Assembly: GCA_964544265.1 (NCBI GenBank)
Contig: CAZJBD010000088.1
Location: 1-10,031 of the forward strand
DNA: 10,031 nt
Direction of reading: 5' to 3'
Origin: JALHVH01 sp964544265
Lineage (GTDB): Bacteria; Acidobacteriota; Aminicenantia; Aminicenantales; Saccharicenantaceae
Made by a program: the position numbers and the translations under genes. Below are positions 1 through 5,493 of this stretch, one piece after another (the first letter of the stretch is position 1; every line of letters starts with the position of its first letter). The notes beneath the pieces are model-generated. The model made no database searches and was not told the DNA's origin. It saw only the letters and a list, made by a program, of their open reading frames with translations.

Positions 1-3
1 AGA

Positions 4-1380
4 ATGGAAACAAAGCCCGCAAAAGTCCTTTTAATCGATGACGACGAGGATATCCTCCAGGCGGCACGGCTGTTTCTGAAACAGCACGTCCAGCTCATCC
101 ACACCGAAAAAAATCCCGAGTCAATCCCCCGCCTGCTCAAGAACGAGAGCTATGACGTCATTTTCCTCGACATGAACTTTGTCCCGGGGGCCACCGATGG
201 GGCCGAGGGGCTCCGCTGGCTGAAAGCCATCCTCAACCAGGATCCGGCGGCGGTGGTCATCCTGATCACCGCCTACGGCGACATCGACCTGGCCGTCCGG
301 GGGATTAAGGAAGGGGCGACGGACTTCGTATTGAAACCCTGGCAAAACGAAAAACTCTTGGCAACCCTGTCCTCGGCTCTGAAGCTTCGTCGGAGCCAAG
401 TCGAGGCCGGAACTCTTCGTTCCCGCCAGGATGCATTGAGCTCCGACCTCGATTCTCCGTTCCACGAGTTTATCGGCCGGAGCCCATCCATGCAGGCGGT
501 CTTCGCCACAATCCAGAAGGTCGCGGCAACGAACACAAACATCCTGATCCTCGGCAAGAACGGAACGGGCAAGGAGCTCGTCGCCCGCGAGCTTCACCGG
601 CAGTCGCCCAGATCCCACGAGGTTTTCATCTCCGTCGACATGGGAGCCCTGAGCGAGACGCTCTTTGAGAGCGAGCTGTTCGGCCACATGAAGGGCGCCT
701 TCACGGACGCCAAGGAAAGCCGTCCCGGGCGTTTCGAGATCGCCTCCGGCGGGACGCTGTTCCTGGACGAGATCGGGAACCTGCCTCTCACCCTGCAGGC
801 CAAGCTCATGCGGGTGATCGAGACCCGGACCGTGACCCGGCTCGGCTCGAACACGCCCCAGCCCGTCGACGTTCGGCTCATCTGCGCGACCAACATGCCG
901 ATTTACGAGATGGTCGCTCAAAGGACTTTCCGCCAGGACCTGCTTTACCGGATCAACACCGTCGAGATCCATCTCCCACCCCTCCGCGAGCGCACCGGAG
1001 ACATCCCCCTTCTCGTCGATCATTTTCTGGAGGTCTACTGCCGGAAATACAACAGGCCAATCAAGCGCCTCCACCCGGCAACTCAAGAGAAGCTGGAAAA
1101 ATACTCGTGGCCCGGCAACGTCCGGGAGCTCCAACATGCCCTCGAACGGGCCGTCATCATGAGCGACGGCCAGGTCCTCCAGCCCTCGGACTTCTTTTTC
1201 GCCGACCCGGAAAAACCGGAGGACGGTCTCATCCTGGACACCTTCAACTTGGAAGAGGCGGAGAAAATGCTCATTCGCAAGACCCTGAGCAAGCACGGCG
1301 GCAACATCAGCCATGCGGCCAAAGAACTGGGCCTGTCCCGCAGCGCCCTTTACCGGCGCCTGGAGAAACATGGCCTTTAA
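4..1380 (+). CDS. NtrC-family sigma-54-dependent response regulator (receiver, AAA+, Fis-type HTH)
   Basis: A 458-residue cytoplasmic transcription activator with all three NtrC-family modules. Receiver domain, residues about 6-125: acidic pocket D12/D13, phospho-acceptor D56 (IFLDMNF), T89 and K111-P112. AAA+ sigma-54 interaction domain, about 155-385: Walker A GKNGTGKE (184-191), sigma-54 contact loop GAFTDA (231-236, in place of the usual GAFTGA), Walker B LFLDEIG (252-258), arginine-finger candidates R310 and R316, and WPGNVREL (369-376). C-terminal Fis-type helix-turn-helix, about 415-458, ending SRSALYRRLEKHGL. Family knowledge: phosphorylation drives hexamer formation, and ATP hydrolysis opens sigma-54 promoters from upstream sites. 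The stop overlaps the start of the kinase gene by 11 bases, so the pair forms an operon and the kinase is the likely phosphodonor. Only three bases precede the start, so its promoter is not visible. Likely targets are the two sigma-54 promoters at 4821-4836 and 5060-5075 (inference). The exact orthologue is not recognised. Confidence 0.96.
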   Translation: METKPAKVLLIDDDEDILQAARLFLKQHVQLIHTEKNPESIPRLLKNESYDVIFLDMNFVPGATDGAEGLRWLKAILNQDPAAVVILITAYGDIDLAVRGIKEGATDFVLKPWQNEKLLATLSSALKLRRSQVEAGTLRSRQDALSSDLDSPFHEFIGRSPSMQAVFATIQKVAATNTNILILGKNGTGKELVARELHRQSPRSHEVFISVDMGALSETLFESELFGHMKGAFTDAKESRPGRFEIASGGTLFLDEIGNLPLTLQAKLMRVIETRTVTRLGSNTPQPVDVRLICATNMPIYEMVAQRTFRQDLLYRINTVEIHLPPLRERTGDIPLLVDHFLEVYCRKYNRPIKRLHPATQEKLEKYSWPGNVRELQHALERAVIMSDGQVLQPSDFFFADPEKPEDGLILDTFNLEEAEKMLIRKTLSKHGGNISHAAKELGLSRSALYRRLEKHGL

Positions 1381-2725
1381 GCGGTTCCGCGCGATCTGCA
1401 TCGTCCGTGTCATCCTCCTCGCGGCCACCCTCTATTCGGCCCTCCTGGCCGCATCGTCTCTCCGGCTCTGGACGCTGATCGTGTTCCTGACCGCACTCAG
1501 CGCCTACCAGGTCTATTCCCTGATCAAATTCGTCGAGAGGGCCAACCGCGATTTGGCCCGTTTTTTCCAGTCCATCCGCTACGAAGACTTTTCTCAGAGC
1601 TTCAAGGATGACGGGCTGGGCCCCTCTTTTACGGCCCTCCGCTCGGCCCTGGCCGACGTGACGAACACGCTCCGTCGGACGCGGGCGGAGAAGGAGGAGC
1701 ACGCCCAATACCTCCAGACCGTCGTCCAGCATATCGGCATCGGCCTCATCGTCTTCCAGCCCGACGGCACCGTCGAACTCATTAACAACGCCGCCAAGCA
1801 CCTCCTCCGGGTCCCCTGGCTGAAGACAATCTCCTCCCTGGCCTCTCTCAGCAGCGAGCTCGTCGAAACGCTCATCCGCCTGCCCCCGAAGGAAAAAGGA
1901 TTCGTCAAGATCGAGGACGCCAAGGAGACGATTGTTCTGGCCCTTTACGCCACCGAATTCAAGCTCCGCGGCCGGCAGTTCAAACTCGTCTCCCTGCAGA
2001 ACATCCATCGCGAACTCGAGGAACAGGAGATGGAGGCCTGGCAGAAGCTGATCCGAGTGATCACCCACGAGATCATGAATTCGGTAACACCCATCTCGAC
2101 CCTGGCCTCGACGATCAACGGCCTGATCACGTCCGCCGCACCGCTTCCCCAAGGCCAAAGCCGGGAGGAGGAAGAGATCCGCCGGGACATCCAGCTGGCG
2201 GCCGAAACCATCGAAAAGCGCAGTCACGGCCTCCTCCATTTCGTCGATGCCTTCCGGAGCCTGACCCTCATCCCCAAGCCCAATCCACAGATTTTCGGGG
2301 TCAAGGAGATTCTGACCCGGGTCGGTCGTTTGATGAACGCCAACATGGCCGGCAAGAACATCCGTTTCTCCATCGATGTTGAACCGGCCGGCGTCGAGCT
2401 CAACGCCGATCCGGAATTGATCGAGCAGGTCCTTATCAACCTCCTTTTGAACGCCCTGCAGGCGATCGAAGCCCAGCCCGCTCCCGCGATTCAGATGAAG
2501 GGTTTCCTCGACGAAAGAGGACATGTTGTCATCCAGGTCGTAGATAACGGCCCGGGCATTCCGGCCGAGAACCTGGAGAAAGTCTTTGTCCCTTTCTTCT
2601 CCACGAAAAAAGAGGGTTCGGGTATTGGACTCAGCCTTTCCCGGCAGATCATGAGGCTCCACCGGGGGACGATTCACGCCCACTCCCAAGCCGGGGGGCC
2701 GACCGTCTTCACCCTGACATTCTGA
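1370..2725 (+). CDS. Membrane sensor histidine kinase, NtrB/NtrY-like, with PAS-like region
   Basis: A 451-residue sensor kinase. The start at 1370 is chosen because GGAG lies five bases upstream (1362-1365) and because a hydrophobic N-terminus follows directly; the reading frame has an upstream ATG at 1313 deep inside the regulator gene. Two membrane helices (about 9-29 and 33-52) are separated by only a few residues, so there is almost no extracytoplasmic sensor. A linker or HAMP-like stretch (about 53-110) leads to a PAS-like region (about 112-212, with GIGLIVFQPDGTVELIN). H box: ITHEIMNSVTPIS with H233. ATPase domain: N box around N361 (INLLLNALQA), G1 DNGPGI (392-397), F box VFVPFFSTK and G2 GSGIGLSLS (416-424). 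The short membrane anchor resembles intramembrane-sensing kinases, so the signal may come from the lipid bilayer or a partner permease (inference). It overlaps the preceding regulator by 11 bases and converges on permease 1 across the gap. Confidence 0.95.
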   Translation: MAFKRFRAICIVRVILLAATLYSALLAASSLRLWTLIVFLTALSAYQVYSLIKFVERANRDLARFFQSIRYEDFSQSFKDDGLGPSFTALRSALADVTNTLRRTRAEKEEHAQYLQTVVQHIGIGLIVFQPDGTVELINNAAKHLLRVPWLKTISSLASLSSELVETLIRLPPKEKGFVKIEDAKETIVLALYATEFKLRGRQFKLVSLQNIHRELEEQEMEAWQKLIRVITHEIMNSVTPISTLASTINGLITSAAPLPQGQSREEEEIRRDIQLAAETIEKRSHGLLHFVDAFRSLTLIPKPNPQIFGVKEILTRVGRLMNANMAGKNIRFSIDVEPAGVELNADPELIEQVLINLLLNALQAIEAQPAPAIQMKGFLDERGHVVIQVVDNGPGIPAENLEKVFVPFFSTKKEGSGIGLSLSRQIMRLHRGTIHAHSQAGGPTVFTLTF

Positions 2726-2749
2726 GCATCCCCCGTTTCATTCCGGCCC
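2726..2749. other. Short intergenic tail before assembly gap 1
   Basis: Twenty-four bases remain between the kinase stop and the gap. On the minus strand, one frame from 2749 reads G-P-E then TGA (2740-2738). This could be the last codons of permease 1, since the other two permeases also end in a glutamate followed directly by a stop (RNE and RWE). Three codons are too few to prove it. No terminator hairpin is visible here. Confidence 0.3.
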
Positions 2750-2849
2750 NNNNNNNNNNNNNNNNNNNNNNNNNNNNNNNNNNNNNNNNNNNNNNNNNNN
2801 NNNNNNNNNNNNNNNNNNNNNNNNNNNNNNNNNNNNNNNNNNNNNNNNN
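2750..2849. other. Assembly gap 1 (100 N)
   Basis: A run of exactly 100 N, the usual placeholder for a gap of unknown size. It removes the C-terminus of permease 1. Aligned by eye with permease 3, about 166 codons (about 500 bases) are missing after the AGE at the gap edge, so the true gap is probably several times longer than drawn. Any reading frame drawn through it is artificial. Confidence 0.98.
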
Positions 2850-4784
2850 CTCTCCCGCCTTGAGGCGGACGACGGCGTAGCGGAATTCCGTCGGATCGAT
2901 GAGGACGGCCAGGGGTTCGATAGCGTCGCGGACAGACTGATAATGGAAGTTCTTCATGACTCCGACGATCGTGCCTTCAACCCCGAAATTGAACCTTTTC
3001 CCCACGGCCGAGGCGGCGTCAAGCCCCATGAGCTTCGCAACTTCCTCGTTGACCAGAAAGGCCCGTCCCTTGTCCGCGGCAAACTTCCGGGAGAACGATC
3101 GTCCGGCGGCCATTTCGATTTTCATGGTTTCCGGATAATCGAAATCGACGGACCCGTAGCCGATCAGAACCTTTTGGGCCGGGTCCTTGCCGTCCCAATC
3201 GGCACCCCAGGAATTGCTGCTGAAGGACGTCGGCGGCTGATAGGTCGCCGTGACGCCCAGGATCCTGGGATTCCTGAGAAGCTCTTCTTTGAAAGCGGCG
3301 TAAGACGTGTGCGTCTCCCCACGCATCGGCAGGTAGATGAGTTGCTCCTTGTCGTAGCCGAGCTTCTTCCCTCTCATGTAATTGACCTGACGCGAGACAA
3401 CCCCCATTCCGATGAGAAGGAGAATGGACAAGCTGAACTGGAGAACGACCAGGGTTTTCCGGAACGCGGCGCTCTTAACGCCTCCTCCCATCCGGCCGCT
3501 CATGACCCTGACGGGTTGAAAAGAGGAGAGGAAAAGGGCCGGGTAGCTTCCGGCCACGATCCCGGTGAGGAGAATAACCGCCAGAATCCCGAGCAGGAAT
3601 TTAGGACCGAGGAGGACGCTCAGGGTCATCGACTTAGCGGAAAGGGCGTTGAACGCCGGAAGAAGCAGACTCACCAGGATGACCGAGACGGCCCCGGCCA
3701 GGAAGGCCATGAGGATGGATTCGCCGTAGAACTGGCCGATGATGCTTTTCCGTTGAGCGCCGACGACTTTCCGCAGACCGACCTCGCTGGCCCGGTTGGC
3801 CGAGCGTGCCGTAGCCAGGTTCATGAAGTTGATGCAGGCGATCAGGAGGACGAACAGGGCGATGGCAACGAACGTATAGACATACTTGATCGCCATGTCG
3901 TTCCGGCTGAAGCCGAAATATCCGAGCAGCCTGATGTCGACGAGGGGCCTGAGTGCAAAGGTTGGGCCCCGGTAGCTTTCAAACCGGCGGCGGGCCTCGG
4001 GATCGCTCTCAATCTCCTTCATCTGCTCGGGATCGGCCCGTATCGCGGCGATGTTTCGGTTCCTGACGAGCTCGGTAATCTTCTCTCCCGCCGAAGCGAC
4101 GTCGCTTCGGGCATGAAGCTCAACGAAGGTCAGGATGCTATTGGATCCCATAGAATCGACATATTGGCCCAGAGTCTTGACGAAATTGAATGGGACGAGC
4201 ATATCGAAGGATAAAGAGGAGTTTAGGGGAATCGTCTTAAGCACTCCGGTCACCGTGAAAGCATGGGCGTTGTTGATGGTGACGGCCTTGCCCATGGGAT
4301 CGGCATTGCCGAAATACTTCTTTACCATCTCCTCGGTGACAACCAAAGAGCCCGGCCGGCTGAGGGCAATTGTCGAATCACCCTTGACCAGGGGAAAGGT
4401 GAACATCTGGAAAATCCAAGGGTCGACGGCGCGAACACGGCTTTCGAAGAAGGCGTTCTCCCCGTAACGGATGAGCAAAGTGCCCGGGAAGGCCACCCGG
4501 GTTGCCTCCTTGATTTCTGGGATCTCGGCCTTCAGAACAGGGCCCATGGGATACGGCGTGACGTTGACGTGAAATTTGCCCTGGCCGCCTTGCTGGTCTT
4601 GTTCGACCCGATAGAGGGTTCCGGCGTTTGCGTGGAACCGGTCGAAGCTCAATTCATCCTGAACCCAGAGGAGGATGAAGAAGGAGCAGGCCATCCCAAC
4701 CGCCAGCCCGGCTACGTTGATGAAGGAATAGCCTTTATGCTTCCGGAAATTTCGCAGGGTTACCATCAGATAATTTTTGAACAT
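2850..4784 (-). CDS. MacB/FtsX-type ABC transporter permease 1 (orphan, C-terminus lost in gap)
   Basis: 645 residues are readable; about 165 more are expected. It is a transmembrane subunit of a type VII (MacB/LolC-like) ABC system. After a cytoplasmic start (MFKNYLMVTLRNFRKHKGYS), helix 1 is at about 21-41 (FINVAGLAVGMACSFFILLW). A MacB-like periplasmic domain follows (about 45-290). The first FtsX module (about 300-422) carries the cytoplasmic motif SEVGLRKVVGA (333-343), the likely contact with an ATPase. The second half begins with a helix at about 444-464 and a second periplasmic domain. The last module falls in the gap. The start at 4784 is chosen over in-frame upstream ATGs because AAGGA (4796-4792) lies seven bases before it and permease 3 starts the same way. 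No ATPase gene is adjacent, so it probably uses one in trans. A sigma-54 promoter lies at 4836-4821. The substrate cannot be inferred. Confidence 0.92.
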
Positions 4785-4792
4785 GGCGAAAT

Positions 4793-4822
4793 CCTTAAGG
4801 GAACTTTTGCGACTTTTTAAGG
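4793..4822. repeat. Inverted repeat CCTTAA/TTAAGG around the permease 1 start site
   Basis: Arms CCTTAA (4793-4798) and TTAAGG (4817-4822) are perfect reverse complements separated by 18 bases. The centre, about 4807, lies within a few bases of the transcription start predicted from the minus-strand sigma-54 promoter (about 4810). The CTTAA/TTAAG core also occurs in the palindrome in front of padR, so a weaker PadR site is possible. The left arm overlaps the ribosome-binding site and six-base arms can arise by chance. Confidence 0.3.
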
Positions 4823-4836
4823 CAATTTCCATGCCA
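4821..4836 (-). promoter_or_regulatory. Sigma-54 (-24/-12) promoter for permease 1
   Basis: On the minus strand, TGGCATGGAAATTGCC matches the RpoN consensus TGGCACG-N4-TTGCW, with T for C in the -24 block and C for the final W. The essential GG (4835-4834) and GC (4823-4822) are exactly ten bases apart. The predicted transcription start is near 4810, giving a leader of about 26 bases that contains the ribosome-binding site of permease 1. Its direction, spacing to the gene and a sigma-54 activator encoded in the same window all support it. Confidence 0.75.
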
Positions 4837-4901
4837 TTTCCGAGGAAAACCTTTTCAGGCCTCACATTCCTAATTACGGTCGGCAGATTCATAAAGTTGT
4901 G

Positions 4902-4923
4902 CGGGGATATTTTATAGTCCCCG
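4902..4923. promoter_or_regulatory. Dyad CGGGGA-N10-TCCCCG, candidate activator (enhancer) site
   Basis: Perfect six-base arms CGGGGA (4902-4907) and TCCCCG (4918-4923) flank an A+T-rich ten-base centre. The centre is about 102 bases upstream of the predicted permease 1 start and about 173 bases upstream of the padR start, both within the normal range for sigma-54 enhancers. Fis-type activator domains bind dyads, so this may be an upstream activating site shared by both promoters. The assignment is inference; a transcribed hairpin is the alternative. Confidence 0.35.
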
Positions 4924-4929
4924 TGAGTT

Positions 4930-4965
4930 GGGCCGCCGAAAGGCCCCTGGTATGGATCCGGGGCC
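4930..4965. repeat. Overlapping G+C-rich inverted repeats between divergent promoters
   Basis: GGGCC (4930-4934) pairs with GGCCC (4942-4946), and GGCCCC (4942-4947) pairs with GGGGCC (4960-4965), so one arm can form either hairpin. It could be a protein-binding dyad or a structure limiting read-through. Such short G+C arms are common in this composition, so support is modest. Confidence 0.25.
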
Positions 4966-4985
4966 GGGAACGGCAATTTCCCGTC

Positions 4986-5019
4986 CGATTCCGGACACCC
5001 GCTGAATCGATTCCGGACA
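4986..5019. repeat. 12-bp direct repeat, candidate activator-binding sites upstream of padR
   Basis: CGATTCCGGACA occurs at 4986-4997 and again, identically, at 5008-5019. The start-to-start distance is 22 bases, about two helical turns, so both copies face the same side of the DNA. The first copy is also part of a dyad, GTCCG (4983-4987) and CGGAC (4992-4996). The block lies about 67-100 bases upstream of the predicted sigma-54 start of padR, a good place for tandem activator dimers. Which protein binds is inference. Confidence 0.45.
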
Positions 5020-5059
5020 ATCGCTCGTGGCCTTATTTTTTGAGGCGCCTGAAGGGGAT

Positions 5060-5075
5060 TGGCACGTTTTATGCT
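5060..5075 (+). promoter_or_regulatory. Sigma-54 (-24/-12) promoter for padR-permease 2
   Basis: TGGCACGTTTTATGCT matches the RpoN consensus TGGCACG-N4-TTGCW: all seven -24 bases agree, and the -12 block differs at one position (ATGC for TTGC). The GG (5061-5062) and GC (5073-5074) are exactly ten bases apart. The predicted transcription start is near 5086, about 29 bases before the padR start codon. TTGGCA (5059-5064) can also be read as a sigma-70 -35 box, but its best -10 partner (TAGCAT, 5083-5088) is poor. Confidence 0.8.
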
Positions 5076-5095
5076 TACTTAATAGCATTAAGTAA
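5075..5095. promoter_or_regulatory. Perfect palindrome, probable PadR operator
   Basis: TTACTTAAT (5075-5083) and ATTAAGTAA (5087-5095) are perfect nine-base reverse complements around the spacer AGC. The centre (5085) coincides with the start site predicted from the overlapping sigma-54 promoter. It lies 19 bases before the padR start codon. A+T-rich dyads next to the own gene are typical PadR binding sites, and bound protein here would block open-complex formation. Autorepression is therefore the simplest reading (inference). Confidence 0.7.
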
Positions 5096-5114
5096 TCAAT
5101 AGCGTGAGGTAAAG

Positions 5115-5453
5115 ATGATTGCCAAGGCGATGATCGCAGCTTCGACAAAACCGATGATCCTGGCCATTTTGAAGCGGGGAGAAAATTACGGCTACTGCAT
5201 CATCCAGAGCGTCCGGGAAATCTCAGGAGGGGAATTGAAGTGGTCGGAGCCCATGCTCTATCCCGTCCTCCGGCGCCTGGAACGTGACGGCCTGGTCAAG
5301 TCCAGGTGGAAGATCACGGAAAACGGGCGCTTCCGGAAGTACTATCGGCTGACGCCCGTCGGACACGAAGCGCTGGAAAAAGAGAGGGCGCAGTGGCAGA
5401 CCGTCCACGGCGCCTTCTGCAAGATATTGGATCTTGCGGCCGGGGCAAGATAG
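5115..5453 (+). CDS. PadR-family transcriptional repressor
   Basis: A 112-residue cytoplasmic DNA-binding protein covering a whole PadR winged-helix domain. Visible signatures are the first helix PMILAILKRGENYGYCIIQSV (written here as residues 13-33), the recognition region with SEPMLYPVLRRLERDGLV (about 44-61), the wing WKITENGRFRKYYRLTPVG (about 64-82) and a C-terminal helix ALEKERAQWQTVHGAFCKIL (about 85-104) for dimer formation. The start at 5115 has GAGGT (5106-5110) four bases upstream; the ATG at 5130 is an alternative but less well placed. Forty bases separate it from permease 2 on the same strand, so the two form one transcription unit. PadR genes commonly precede prefix-domain permeases in such bacteria. 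It probably represses its own operon through the palindrome at 5075-5095. The effector ligand is unknown. Confidence 0.93.
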   Translation: MIAKAMIAASTKPMILAILKRGENYGYCIIQSVREISGGELKWSEPMLYPVLRRLERDGLVKSRWKITENGRFRKYYRLTPVGHEALEKERAQWQTVHGAFCKILDLAAGAR

Positions 5454-5493
5454 CGATGCCGGACCCAAATCCGAGCCAAGAGGGAAGACGAGC

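Larger units (their letters stand above)
4785..5114. other. Divergent intergenic regulatory region between permease 1 and padR
   Basis: 330 bases without a credible gene; the small open frames here have no family resemblance or convincing start. From left to right it holds the permease 1 ribosome-binding site, an inverted repeat (4793-4822), a minus-strand sigma-54 promoter (4821-4836), dyads at 4902-4923 and 4930-4965, a direct repeat (4986-5019), a plus-strand sigma-54 promoter (5060-5075), a perfect palindrome (5075-5095) and the padR ribosome-binding site (GAGGT, 5106-5110). Confidence 0.85.

Noticed and set aside
121..1428. Long minus-strand open frame (435 codons) opposite the response regulator
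   Set aside because: It is antisense to a gene with complete, ordered domain motifs and has no recognisable family of its own; long shadow frames are expected in G+C-rich DNA.
1307..2689. Long minus-strand open frame (460 codons) opposite the histidine kinase
   Set aside because: Shadow of the kinase; low-complexity, charged composition and no motifs.
2709..2749. Extension of permease 1 through gap 1 to an ending GMKRGMLRMSG
   Set aside because: The gap length is arbitrary, this tail overlaps the kinase 3' end, and it lacks the C-terminal FtsX module expected for the family.
2943..4214. Plus-strand open frame (423 codons) opposite permease 1
   Set aside because: Antisense to a clear FtsX-type permease and very rich in charged residues without any domain.
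5059..5088. Sigma-70 promoter TTGGCA-N18-TAGCAT upstream of padR
   Set aside because: The -10 box matches only four of six bases, whereas the same DNA matches the sigma-54 consensus much better with exact spacing.
4899..5148. Small open frames in the divergent intergenic region on both strands
   Set aside because: They overlap promoter elements and the padR start, lack convincing ribosome-binding sites and show no family resemblance.
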